A DNA stretch of 64,000 nt, from contig JANQHQ010000020.1 of the NCBI GenBank assembly GCA_028282595.1, positions 31,956 through 95,955 of the forward strand. Reading direction: 5' to 3'. Under the pieces are notes generated by a model, which worked only from the letters and a program-made list of their open reading frames with translations, was not told the origin of the DNA and ran no database searches. Positions 24,294 through 33,350 of this stretch are shown piece by piece. Position 1 is the first letter of the stretch, and each line of letters starts with the position of its first letter. A program made the translations under genes and the position numbers. Source of the DNA: Chlorobium sp. GTDB taxonomy: Bacteria; Bacteroidota; Chlorobiia; Chlorobiales; Chlorobiaceae.

Positions 24294-25229
24294 TCAACGG
24301 ATGGACTCGATATAGCGCTCGGCGTCAAGCGCCGCCATGCAGCCGCTGCCCGCAGCCGTAACCGCCTGGCGGTAGGTGTAATCCTGCACGTCTCCGCAGG
24401 CGAAGACGCCCTGGACGCTTGTCTCGGTCGACTTTCCGGCCGTTTCGATGTAACCGTATTCGTCGATATCGAGCTGGCCTTCGAATATGTCGGCGTTCGG
24501 CCGGTGGCCTATGGCGACGAAGACGCCGTCGCAGGCGCGCTCCCTGGTCTCGCCGGTTTTGAGGTCCCTCAGCCGCACTCCGGTGACTTTCTCTCCGTCG
24601 CCGAGGATCTCCTCTACGACACAGTTCAGTTCGAGAGAGATTTTCGGATTTTTCTCGACTCTGAGGCTCATGATCCTCGAGGCGCGGAACTCTTCTCTCC
24701 TGTGGACGACCGTTACCTTCGACGCGTAGCGGGTAAGAAACAGCGCCTCCTCCATGGCCGTATCTCCGCCGCCGACCACCAGGACATCGCTCTCCCTGAA
24801 GAAAAAGCCGTCACAGGTGGCGCACGCCGACACTCCCCTGCCGCGGTACCGTTCTTCGGAATCCAGCCCGAGCCATTTGGCATTCGCACCGGTGGCGATG
24901 ATGAGGGTCCTTGTGAGGATATCCTTTCCGTTTTCCAGGGATACAGAGAAGGGCTGACGGGAAAGATCGACCTCCCTGGCGTTGCCGAACACGAACTCCG
25001 CGCCGAACCTGACGGCCTGTTCGCGGAAACGGTCCATCATTTCCGGACCGCTTACCCCCTCGGAAAAGCCCGGATAGTTTTCAATTTCGGACGTTATCAT
25101 CAACTGCCCTCCCGGCTGGGCACCGTCGATGACCAGCGGACGCATAGTGGCCCTCGCGGTATAAATCGCCGCTGTCAGTCCGGCGGGGCCGGTGCCCATA
25201 ATGACCACGTCACGAATCCCGTTTTCCAT
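24294..25229 (-). CDS. trxB: Thioredoxin reductase
   Basis: A 311-residue flavoprotein that passes electrons from NADPH (or ferredoxin) to thioredoxin. It has FAD motif GTGPAG near residue 12, the redox-active CATC (C136, C139), the NADP-domain VVGGGDTAMEEAL, and a C-terminal FAD motif GVFACGDVQDYTYRQAVTAA. Start at 25229 (MENGIRDVVIMG) matches the family; a much longer upstream in-frame reading is not coding. It lies downstream of trxA with a GC-rich hairpin (25308-25337) between them. This gives a compact trxA-trxB unit; a genuine electron donor cannot be inferred. Confidence 0.95.
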   Translation of the reverse strand: MENGIRDVVIMGTGPAGLTAAIYTARATMRPLVIDGAQPGGQLMITSEIENYPGFSEGVSGPEMMDRFREQAVRFGAEFVFGNAREVDLSRQPFSVSLENGKDILTRTLIIATGANAKWLGLDSEERYRGRGVSACATCDGFFFRESDVLVVGGGDTAMEEALFLTRYASKVTVVHRREEFRASRIMSLRVEKNPKISLELNCVVEEILGDGEKVTGVRLRDLKTGETRERACDGVFVAIGHRPNADIFEGQLDIDEYGYIETAGKSTETSVQGVFACGDVQDYTYRQAVTAAGSGCMAALDAERYIESIR

Positions 25230-25307
25230 ATCCTTCTGTATCTGTTTATATTTTATAACGTTGCCGATAACCCCCGGGATCCGCGTCCCGGACCGGTAAA
25301 AGGAATT

Positions 25308-25337
25308 CCCCGCCTGCCGGACAAGCGGCGGGCGGGG
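25308..25337 (-). terminator. Hairpin between trxA and trxB
   Basis: CCCCGCCTGCCG and CGGCGGGCGGGG form a 12-bp stem with one T-G pair and a 6-nt loop. On the minus strand it is followed by AATTCCTTTT, so it may terminate most trxA transcripts while allowing some read-through to trxB. Confidence 0.55.
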
Positions 25338-25390
25338 AGAATGATTCGGTCCTGAAACCGGGGAGCAGAGGCCTCTGCCCTGACGACCTG

Positions 25391-25720
25391 TCAGGCAAGC
25401 TGGGCGTCGATTTTCTCGGCGATCATGTTTTTCGGCAAGGCGCCGACCATCTGGTCGACAACTTCGCCGTTCTTGAAAACGAGCATGGTCGGAATGCTTC
25501 TGATACCGTATTCCGCGGCAGTATTGGGGTTTTCGTCCACATTGAGTTTGGCGATGACGGCTTTGCCTTCGTAATCTGCGGCAAGCTGCTCGATAACCGG
25601 GCCGAGCATCTGGCATGGACCGCACCATGCCGCCCAGAAATCGACAAGAGCGACCTTGTCCGAATCGATGATTTCCGACTTGAAGTTCTGATCGGTCGCG
25701 TTCAGGTATGTTCCACTCAT
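25391..25720 (-). CDS. trxA: Thioredoxin
   Basis: A 109-residue thioredoxin that reduces disulfides in the cytoplasm, including those in ribonucleotide reductase and metabolic enzymes. The active site WCGPC (C33, C36) sits in FWAAWCGPCQML, and the cis-Pro (IRSIPTMLVF) and the conserved Gly in VVDQMVGALP are present. Length is standard. It lies directly upstream of trxB on the same strand, separated by 161 bp that hold a hairpin. The gene downstream in the window, dnaE, is 118 bp further on the same strand but unrelated. Confidence 0.96.
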   Translation of the reverse strand: MSGTYLNATDQNFKSEIIDSDKVALVDFWAAWCGPCQMLGPVIEQLAADYEGKAVIAKLNVDENPNTAAEYGIRSIPTMLVFKNGEVVDQMVGALPKNMIAEKIDAQLA

Positions 25721-25838
25721 TGTTTTGCGCGTCTTGGGTTATTGGTAGTTAAGGTTGTGTGGCAATGTATGACTCTATAATGATACAACCAGCCAGTGAT
25801 GAAAGTAACAAAAAAAACCTATTAATACCATCCGGACA

Positions 25839-28800
25839 CTACCCGGAGATGCTCACTTTGTCCGGGCCGAGAATCTTTTCGAGCTTCGCGAGCACCTCCT
25901 CGCCGGCCTCTATCGTAGCTGTACGGGCGAACACCCGCAGAGCTTCCATATTCCCGGCACTCTGCACCTTGACATCGAAATCGACAGCGGTTCCTCCGCG
26001 GTGCTCCTCGAAAACCTTTTTGACCTCCAGAAGCCGTTCGAGTTCGCCGGGTTCGTCCGCGTCGATCTTCAGGATCACCCTGTCGATACAGTTTTCACGC
26101 ACCTGTCTGACAGGAACGACCTCCCTGACGAGAAGCTTCAGCATCCCTCCGCTGACCTCGGCCTCGACGGTCATCATCAGGACCTCTTCCGGCTTGAGAA
26201 GATGGCGAAACTGTTCGTAGACGCTGGCGAAGACGGTGAAATCGGCTTTCCCGGTGAAATCCTCGATAACACCGAACAGCATCTGCTTCCCCTTGCGATC
26301 CTGATGGTGCTTGATTGCAACCACGACCCCGATCACCTTGTACTGCCGCAGGGGCTGCACCTCCCTCGTGTCGAGCGGCAGGTTCACGAACGCCTCCCAG
26401 TCACGGCGATAGCGCTCCAGCGGATGGGTGCTCATGTAAAAGCCGACAAGCTTTTTCTCGGCCTGGAGCTTTTCCGATTCGGACATCTGCTGCGGCGCGG
26501 AATCCATATCGGGATAGAGCGTGTCCTGCAACGCCCCGCTCGACTCGTCGCTGAAAAAACCGCACTGGCCGATCGTGACCGACTTGTTCTGCATCTGGCC
26601 GAACCTTATGGCCTTGTCGATATTCGTCAGCAGTTTCGCTCTGTCGCCGTCGAGCTCGTCGAGGGCTCCGGCCAGGATCAGACATTCGAGCGTCTTGCGG
26701 TTCATCAGGCGAAGATCGACCGAAGCCGCGAGATCGAACAGGTTCGCAAACGGCTTCTTTCTCAGATATCGCGCCGAAACGATGGCCCTTGCCGCACCGC
26801 CGACCTGCTTGATGGCGCTCAGCCCTATCCTGATAGCCGTCTTTCCGCCGTCTTCCTCGATGGTAAAGAGGGCGTCGCTTGCGTTGACCGAAGGGGGGCG
26901 CACGGCGATGGCGAAACTCTTCGCTTCGTCCGTGAGGTGCTTCATCCTGGCGGCATCGCCGATTTCGCTGTTCAGAATCGCCGTCATGAACTCCGCGGGA
27001 TAGCGGGCCTTCAGGTAGCCCGTCCAGTATGCGAGCACCCCGTATGCCGCCGAATGGCTCTTGTTGAAACCGTACCCGGCGAACTCGGCCATGAGATCGA
27101 AAATTCTGTTGGCCAGCTTGTCGTGCACACCCTGTTCGACCGCGCCCTCCACGAAATCAGCCTTGAACTTCTGCATGATCTCCGGCTTCTTTTTCCCCAT
27201 GGCCTTGCGCAGATTGTCCGCCTTTGCGAGAGAAAACCCTCCCATAACCTGGGAGATCTGCATCACCTGCTCCTGATAGACGATAACGCCGTAGGTTTCC
27301 CCGAGGATCTCCTCGAGCATGGGATGCATGTAGTCGATCGGCTCGCGGTTGTGTTTTCTGTCGACAAAAAGATCGACCGCGTTGCGCTTTTCGTCGATCC
27401 GCGCATTGAGCGCTCCCGGCCTGTAGAGTGCGCTCATGGCGATGATGTCACCGATCTGTGTGGGCTGCAGCTTCGTCATGTAGTTCTGCATGCCCTGCGA
27501 TTCAAACTGGAAGAGACCGGCCATCTTCCCTTCCTGGAAAATCCTGAAGGTTTTCTTGTCGTCCATCGGCACGGTTTCGAGATCGATTGACACCCCGTGC
27601 CGTTTTTTGATGAGGTGAAGCGTCTCGTCGATGACCGCGAGCGTTTCGAGGCCGAGATAATCGATCTTGAGCAGTCCGGCGTTCTCGATCCAGTTCTTGT
27701 CGAACTGCGTCACAACCTGCTTTTCGTCTCCACCGGAACGCGAGCCTCCCCGCTCGAGCTCGTCGGTGTTCATTTCGTCGGCGAACTTCCGCTCTTCGGT
27801 CTCGATCTTGTTGGAAACATAAAGGGGCACCTGTTCCTCGAGCGGGCCGTCGGTAATGACCACGGCCCCTGCGTGCATCGAAACGTTCCGGGCGCGGCCC
27901 TCGAGAGCCATGGCGTACTCCATGAGACGCCGGTTCTGCGCGGAGCCCCTAACCTGCTCATCGAGCGCCTTCACCTCGCCGACGGCCTGACGGAGCGTGA
28001 TGCCGGGCTTGCCCGGCACCAGCTTGGCCAGACGATCGACGACGGGCAGCGGAACCTCGAGCACCCTTCCCGCGTCGCGGATCGCGGCCTTGGCCCCCAG
28101 CGTACCGATCGCTATGACCTTCGCGACGCTCTCCTCACCGTACTTGTTCACGGTATATTCGAGAACCTTCTGTTTGCCGACCGGAGTGAAGTCGATATCG
28201 ATATCGGGCATCGACATCCTTTCCGGATTGAGAAAACGTTCGAAGAGCAGACGGTACCGGAGAGGGTCGATCCTCGTGATCCCCGTCAGGTAGGCCACGA
28301 TACTCCCGGCCGCCGAACCCCGGCCGGGGCCGACGGAGTAGCCCATCCTGCGCGAGGCCGCGATGAGATCGCTGACGATGAGAAAGTAGCAACTGAAACC
28401 CATGCTGATAATAACGCCGAGCTCCTTTTCGATCCGCTCCTCGACCATTTTCCGCGTAAGTCCCTGCGCTTCCGGATCGGTATATTTCTTCTTGGCCCCC
28501 TCGTAGGTCAGGTGTCGCAGGTAGGCGGCTTCGTCCTCGAACCCGTCGGGCAGGGGAAAGGAAGGAAGCCGCGGGTCCTGGGTATGGAACGCGTATTCGC
28601 ATTTCCGCGCTATTTCCAGCGTGTTGGAACGTTCGTTGCGGGAATCGTCGAAAAGGGCCGCCATCTCCTCCGGGGACTTCAGATAGTTCTCGCTGTTCGG
28701 CAGGCTCTGAAGCTGCGGACTCGAAAGCTTCTGCTTTGTCTTGACGGCCACGAGCGCCCGGTAGCGGTCGGCATCCTTTTTTTCGAGATAGTGAACGTTG

Positions 28801-29405
28801 TTGGTGGCCACGAGATCGATACCGTGCTCCGAAGCGAGCCGCAGGGTCTCCTGGTTGAGCCTGTCGTCGAAGGATGTGCGGTGGCGCTGCAGTTCCAGAT
28901 AGAAATCGTCCCCGTAGATATCCCTGTAGCACGCAGCAAAAGAAGAGGCCTCACGGTAATTGTCGGCGAGCAGAGCCCTTCCGATACGGCCCGCATAGTA
29001 GGCCGAGAGGCAGACCAGCCCTTCGCTGTACTCCCCGAGCCATGCGCTGTCGACATGGGGCATGCCGTTGATGAAACCCTCACGGGCGGCGCGGGAGAGC
29101 AGAATACAGAGATTGCGGTAGCCGGTCTCGTTTTTTACGAGCAAGAGGAGCGAAGGCGATGCGGACGTCCGGCTGTCATGCCACGCATCCTGCTCGAGGA
29201 GGTAGATTTCGCTGCCCATGATCAGCCTCACTCCGGCATCCGCCGCAAGGCTGAACAGCTCCGGCATGTTGAACATCGCCGCGTAGTCGGTCACGGCGAC
29301 CGAATCCATGCCCAGCCGTGCGCAGGCCGTGAACAGCTCCCGGGGAAAAACCGGACTGCTTTGCATCGAGTAATGGGTGTGCGTATGCAAATGCACGAAA
29401 TCCAT
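25839..29405 (-). CDS. dnaE: DNA polymerase III alpha subunit
   Basis: A 1188-residue replicative polymerase of the DnaE class. Start at 29405 (MDFVHLHTHTHYSM) is the family start; 36 extra in-frame codons upstream are not. The PHP domain at the N-terminus is followed by the polymerase: GPGRGSAAGSIVAYL, the catalytic PDIDIDF triad near residue 400, the DxxxGxxF palm elements, FAGYGFNKSHSAAYG, then a helix-hairpin-helix and OB fold towards the end. The PHP motif reads TDYAAMF where active PHP domains have TDHG, so its metal site is probably incomplete, as in E. coli. Proofreading must then come from a separate DnaQ-like subunit. Confidence 0.96.
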   Translation of the reverse strand: MDFVHLHTHTHYSMQSSPVFPRELFTACARLGMDSVAVTDYAAMFNMPELFSLAADAGVRLIMGSEIYLLEQDAWHDSRTSASPSLLLLVKNETGYRNLCILLSRAAREGFINGMPHVDSAWLGEYSEGLVCLSAYYAGRIGRALLADNYREASSFAACYRDIYGDDFYLELQRHRTSFDDRLNQETLRLASEHGIDLVATNNVHYLEKKDADRYRALVAVKTKQKLSSPQLQSLPNSENYLKSPEEMAALFDDSRNERSNTLEIARKCEYAFHTQDPRLPSFPLPDGFEDEAAYLRHLTYEGAKKKYTDPEAQGLTRKMVEERIEKELGVIISMGFSCYFLIVSDLIAASRRMGYSVGPGRGSAAGSIVAYLTGITRIDPLRYRLLFERFLNPERMSMPDIDIDFTPVGKQKVLEYTVNKYGEESVAKVIAIGTLGAKAAIRDAGRVLEVPLPVVDRLAKLVPGKPGITLRQAVGEVKALDEQVRGSAQNRRLMEYAMALEGRARNVSMHAGAVVITDGPLEEQVPLYVSNKIETEERKFADEMNTDELERGGSRSGGDEKQVVTQFDKNWIENAGLLKIDYLGLETLAVIDETLHLIKKRHGVSIDLETVPMDDKKTFRIFQEGKMAGLFQFESQGMQNYMTKLQPTQIGDIIAMSALYRPGALNARIDEKRNAVDLFVDRKHNREPIDYMHPMLEEILGETYGVIVYQEQVMQISQVMGGFSLAKADNLRKAMGKKKPEIMQKFKADFVEGAVEQGVHDKLANRIFDLMAEFAGYGFNKSHSAAYGVLAYWTGYLKARYPAEFMTAILNSEIGDAARMKHLTDEAKSFAIAVRPPSVNASDALFTIEEDGGKTAIRIGLSAIKQVGGAARAIVSARYLRKKPFANLFDLAASVDLRLMNRKTLECLILAGALDELDGDRAKLLTNIDKAIRFGQMQNKSVTIGQCGFFSDESSGALQDTLYPDMDSAPQQMSESEKLQAEKKLVGFYMSTHPLERYRRDWEAFVNLPLDTREVQPLRQYKVIGVVVAIKHHQDRKGKQMLFGVIEDFTGKADFTVFASVYEQFRHLLKPEEVLMMTVEAEVSGGMLKLLVREVVPVRQVRENCIDRVILKIDADEPGELERLLEVKKVFEEHRGGTAVDFDVKVQSAGNMEALRVFARTATIEAGEEVLAKLEKILGPDKVSISG

Positions 29406-29589
29406 ATCGCCTGCCTGTCCTGGACACTCTCTTCCGGAACCGTCCGGTGCGGCCTCCCGGGAGGGGTGCGCAACCGGCCCGGTCGACACGGAACGTGGAG
29501 GAATTTCGGTCACGCCGCGTCCGCAACCTTACCGGCCCGGGACGCGGCATTGCAGTATAACATTTTCGCGCCATTTATCAACCGGAAGG

Positions 29590-30663
29590 TCAAGCTTCGG
29601 CGAGTACGCCTGAAGGATTCTCCACGGAACTGCCGAACAGCAGACGGTAATAAAGCTTTTCGTACTCGTCGGCCATGCGTTCCTGGCTGAAACGATCCTC
29701 GAAATCCCTGCGGCACGCTTCCCTGCTGATGGTGCCGACCGCTCGAATGGCCTGGGCGAAATCACCGGGAGACGAGCACAGAAACCCCGTTTTGCCGTGC
29801 CGGACGATTTCGGGCGCGGACCCGCAGGAGCGGACGATGACCGGCGTACCGCACGCAAGCGATTCGATCATCACCAGCCCGAAAGGCTCCGGCCAGTCTA
29901 TGGTGTTGAGCAGTGCCCTGGCGTTTTTCAGAAGCTCCGTCTTCTCCCTGTCCCCGACTTCCCCCACGTAGTCGATCAGCGGATCGTCGAGCAGCGGGGC
30001 GATGCGCTCGGTGAAATAGGCCCGGTCCGAGGGATCGATCTTGGCGGCGATTTTCAGGGGGATCCTGTGCTCCCTGGCAAGAAAAATCGCCTGGTCGGGC
30101 GCTTTTTCCGGAGAAAGCCTTCCGAGATAGAGATAGTAGTCCGAAGGGGAGTCGTTGTAGGGAAAGCACTCCGGCGGATAGCCATGGTGGATCGTCGCGA
30201 CCCAGTTGATTTCCGGGACGGGCTTGCGCTGGGAGTCGCTGATCGAAACGTAGTTGAGCTTCCCGTAAAGGCGAAGCATCGAAATCATGTCCGGCATATC
30301 GAGACGGCCGTGCATGGTCAGTACCGAGGGAGCGTCCGAAACGGAGGCGAACGGGAACGTGAAACAGTCGATGTGGGAATGGACGATGTCGAACGCCCCG
30401 TTCATCTCCCTGTAAGCCCTCGCAAGGGCGAGCAGGGATGAAAGGGGCGTATCCGGCTTCCCTTCCAGGCGCAATCCCCGCGTGACGACAGGGAAGAGCC
30501 TGGCCGAAGTGCGGGAATCTCCGGACGCGAAGAGGGTTACATTGTGACCTCTTGCGACGAGCGCTTCCGTGAGATGGTAGACGACGCGCTCCGTCCCGCC
30601 GTACTTCCGGGGGGGAACGCTCTCAATCAGGGGGGCTAACTGGGCTATTCGCAACGGTTTCAT
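29590..30663 (-). CDS. GT4-family glycosyltransferase
   Basis: A 357-residue GT-B-fold glycosyltransferase. The start at 30663 (MKPLRIAQLAPLIESVPPR) has a good AGGAG site and sits inside the end of the upstream GH65 gene (41-bp overlap), so the two are coupled. The C-terminal half has GRLSPEKAPDQAI, the GEVGDREKTELL region, WPEPFGLVMIESLACGTPVI with the E-X7-E nucleotide-sugar motif, and CGSAPEIV. The N-terminal PPRKYGGTERVVYHLTEALV is the GT4 opening. The family makes alpha-glucosides or mannosides, glycogen-like or exopolysaccharide linkages. Coupling to a GH65 phosphorylase suggests a glucoside that can be made and recovered, possibly a compatible solute; that is inference. Confidence 0.88.
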   Translation of the reverse strand: MKPLRIAQLAPLIESVPPRKYGGTERVVYHLTEALVARGHNVTLFASGDSRTSARLFPVVTRGLRLEGKPDTPLSSLLALARAYREMNGAFDIVHSHIDCFTFPFASVSDAPSVLTMHGRLDMPDMISMLRLYGKLNYVSISDSQRKPVPEINWVATIHHGYPPECFPYNDSPSDYYLYLGRLSPEKAPDQAIFLAREHRIPLKIAAKIDPSDRAYFTERIAPLLDDPLIDYVGEVGDREKTELLKNARALLNTIDWPEPFGLVMIESLACGTPVIVRSCGSAPEIVRHGKTGFLCSSPGDFAQAIRAVGTISREACRRDFEDRFSQERMADEYEKLYYRLLFGSSVENPSGVLAEA

Positions 30664-33046
30664 GGTACTCTCCTTTTTGTCTGCATCGTACAGGCTGGTG
30701 ATTGAACTCATAGGTTTCGTTCGTCGTAACCTTGAACTGTTTCCCCCGGAAGAAACAGGGAATGCTGATCGTAGAGGGAGCCTGGATAAGGATGGTCGTT
30801 TTCCGGTGGTCGATATCCAGGCTGATGGTGCGCCCTCGCCAGTGAACACTGAAAGCGAGTCGTCGCCAGCGCTTCGGCAGCCACGGCTTGAGCACGATTC
30901 TGTCGGATTTCAGCGTCAGTCCTCCAAACCCCATGACAACCGTCTGCCAGGAGCCCCCCACCGCCGCCGCGTGTATGCCGAGTTCCGTGTTGCCGTGCAG
31001 ATTCTGCAGATCGACCTGCACGGTTTTCATGAAGTACTGGTATGCCCGTTTGTGATTTCCCACGGCGAGCCCGACCATGGCATGCGTGCAATGGCTCAGG
31101 GACGACTTGTGCAGCGTGCGTTTTTCGTAGAAATCGTAATTGGCCTGCTTGACCTCGTCGCTGAAAGCGTGCGGAAAGAGCAGAAAAAGCATGATGACGT
31201 CTGCCTGCTTGATCAGACGGGTTTTGCCGATCGTCCGGTAGGTGACCCCGGCGGGCAGCACCGGCCGGCCCATTCTGTCATGCTTCGTGATACGGTGATC
31301 CCTGAGACTGAAGTATCCGTCGAACTGCTCTATCAGACCTGTCCGGGGATCGATCCCGAACTTCATCCCCCGGCTGATGGCCTCCCACTCCCCGGCCTCC
31401 CCGGAAGTGAGCGAGAGCATCGCGCCGAGCTCCCTGAAATCCTTGTCTTCGCGCTTGCTGAAATATGCGTACAGTACGGCGGCGATCTTGAGATGCCAGT
31501 GGACAAGGAAATTGGTATAGGCGTTGTTGTCGACGTGTTCGTGAAACTCGTCCGGGCCGATTACCGTCCTGATCTCGTAGCATCCTTCCGCGCACTCGAC
31601 CCGGCTCGCCCAGAAGCGGGCCGTCCTGAAAATCATCTCGAGGGCGTAGCGCCGGAGAAAATCCTCGTCGCCGGTTACCCGGCAGTAGCGTTCGACCGCG
31701 TAGATGACGTCGGAGACGATGTGATCCTCTTCGCTTCCGGTATAGATGAGACGAATGGTCTTTTCCAGTTTCGAAGCGAATCTCGGCGTTACGTCTTCTC
31801 CGGTCGTGGCGGTCTCCCACCCGTACTTCGCCCCTTTGAATCCGGCACGCGCAGCATTCTTCAACGCTCCCGGCAGCGTGGCGTAACGGTACAGGAGCAT
31901 GTTGCGCGCCATATCCGGAAAATTGTACAGGTAGAACGGAAAGATGAATATCTCGGTATCCCAGAACACGTGCCCGAGATAGCCTTCCGAACTGAGGAAT
32001 TTGGCGCCGATGCTTCCCGTCCTCTCCGGACCGTTGATCAGCAGTTGATAGATGTTGTAGCGGAGTGCCTTCTGCGCGACGGGATCCCCCGAGATGACGA
32101 CATCGGCCTGCCTCCAGCGGTCCTCCCACAGGGAGAGATGATTCCCGATCTCGCGGAACGCACCGTTGCGGACAAAGGTTTTCAGGCCGCAGATCGTACC
32201 CTTGAACATCCGCCCGGCGGGAATCTCCCTCCCGGTGTACACCACGGCGTACTTTTCGAACTCGTAGGTTTCGCCCTTTTCCGCCTGGAGGGTCATTTCG
32301 CTCGTAAACTTCTCACCGTAGATCCTCGGTTCCCACCTGACCGAAGCCTTGTCGCGATCGATCATCCTCCACGACGCCGCGGTCGCGATCCTGATCCGCC
32401 GAGCTCTTGTCCGCATTTCGAGATACATGAGATCCCTGCCGCGTTCGATCCGTTCGAGATGGAGATGCTTGAGCTGTTCTCCGGGGAAAAAACCACGGTT
32501 CAGCACGTCGCCGTTCAGGCCGCTGAGCACCCTGATCTCACCGGAAAAGTTTTCCGGAACGATTCGCACCCTCATGTAGCCCCAGTGCACATGGTGCATG
32601 AAAACCAGCTTGGAGGATGCGAAGGTGACGGCTTTGCCCGACGGAAGCCTGAAGGTGGTCTTTCTGTGCAGAACTCCCTTCCTCATATCGAGCATCTGAA
32701 CATGCCTCGTAATCCGGCAGGAGGGAAGCGAAACCTTGTGTCCGTCGATCCAGAGGGAAACGTCGGTCCATACCGGACATTTCACCAGTTCTTCGACATC
32801 GGCCTCGGATTTGTCATAGATGCCGTTGATATACATCCCCCTCGAACTGCCTGGCGGCAGCTCTTCCAGGCTTCCCCGTATGTTGAGGTAGCCGTTGCCG
32901 ATGGTCATCAACGTCTCGTTGATCTGTAACCGCCTGGAGTTCCTGCTGTAATTGTTTTTCTTCAGCAGCCAGGGCTCCGGGGAAAGCTCCAGGAGCCTGA
33001 GGGTATCTTCCCCGGAACGGTCTTCGTCGTCTCGCTTCCCCGCCAT
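30623..33046 (-). CDS. GH65-family disaccharide phosphorylase or hydrolase
   Basis: An 807-residue enzyme. It opens with RLQINETLMTIGNGYLNIRG, the N-terminal beta-sandwich signature of GH65, and carries the catalytic Glu in IGPDEFHEHVDNNAYTN with a preceding WDTEIFIFP and a later LHKSSLSHCTH stretch that holds the phosphate-binding residues in maltose, trehalose and kojibiose phosphorylases. The enzyme should therefore act by phosphorolysis of an alpha-glucosyl disaccharide or glucosylglycerol, releasing beta-glucose 1-phosphate. AAAGGA precedes the ATG. The gene overlaps the GT4 gene by 41 bp; a phosphoglucomutase (53260-54903) elsewhere in the window could use the product. Substrate specificity is not determinable here. 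Confidence 0.85.
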   Translation of the reverse strand: MAGKRDDEDRSGEDTLRLLELSPEPWLLKKNNYSRNSRRLQINETLMTIGNGYLNIRGSLEELPPGSSRGMYINGIYDKSEADVEELVKCPVWTDVSLWIDGHKVSLPSCRITRHVQMLDMRKGVLHRKTTFRLPSGKAVTFASSKLVFMHHVHWGYMRVRIVPENFSGEIRVLSGLNGDVLNRGFFPGEQLKHLHLERIERGRDLMYLEMRTRARRIRIATAASWRMIDRDKASVRWEPRIYGEKFTSEMTLQAEKGETYEFEKYAVVYTGREIPAGRMFKGTICGLKTFVRNGAFREIGNHLSLWEDRWRQADVVISGDPVAQKALRYNIYQLLINGPERTGSIGAKFLSSEGYLGHVFWDTEIFIFPFYLYNFPDMARNMLLYRYATLPGALKNAARAGFKGAKYGWETATTGEDVTPRFASKLEKTIRLIYTGSEEDHIVSDVIYAVERYCRVTGDEDFLRRYALEMIFRTARFWASRVECAEGCYEIRTVIGPDEFHEHVDNNAYTNFLVHWHLKIAAVLYAYFSKREDKDFRELGAMLSLTSGEAGEWEAISRGMKFGIDPRTGLIEQFDGYFSLRDHRITKHDRMGRPVLPAGVTYRTIGKTRLIKQADVIMLFLLFPHAFSDEVKQANYDFYEKRTLHKSSLSHCTHAMVGLAVGNHKRAYQYFMKTVQVDLQNLHGNTELGIHAAAVGGSWQTVVMGFGGLTLKSDRIVLKPWLPKRWRRLAFSVHWRGRTISLDIDHRKTTILIQAPSTISIPCFFRGKQFKVTTNETYEFNHQPVRCRQKGEYHETVANSPVSPPD

Positions 33047-33350
33047 TGTCCTTTCTCCAGATACGCAATCTGAAAAAGCAAATCGACAGCCGTCGTTATT
33101 CTGTTCCGTCCGGTAATCGTCACGGGCGCTTTCCCTGCGAAGGCAGGAAGGGGTGCACTCAGGAAAGCGCTGTTTCCCGCGTCTTACAATAACTGCGCAC
33201 GACCCGCCGATCGTTCCCCGGCCGGCGCATTCCGCACCGCCGCGGGCTCCGGACCCCCGAAATAGCGGGCTCTACAATCTTTCATTTTTTCTTATTATTA
33301 AGGCTCAACGCCAACAGGTTGCCTTTAACCGTTTAATCTTCTTCCCAGCC
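33047..33350. other. Intergenic region between divergent genes
   Basis: 304 bp between the GH65 gene (minus) and the zinc-ribbon/LRR gene (plus). An AT-rich tract near 33283-33300 (TTCTTATTATTA) sits just before the LRR gene and is a plausible promoter or leader. No further gene, palindrome family or repeat could be supported. Confidence 0.4.

Noticed and set aside
27597..29690. A 697-residue plus-strand open frame opposite dnaE
   Set aside because: Its opposite strand is unmistakably DNA polymerase III alpha with all motifs; the frame has a low-complexity, Arg/His/Val-rich composition typical of an antisense frame in GC-rich DNA.
30662..32929. A 755-residue plus-strand open frame opposite the GH65 gene
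   Set aside because: It mirrors the GH65 reading frame and has no recognisable domain or signal, while GH65 motifs are complete on the minus strand.
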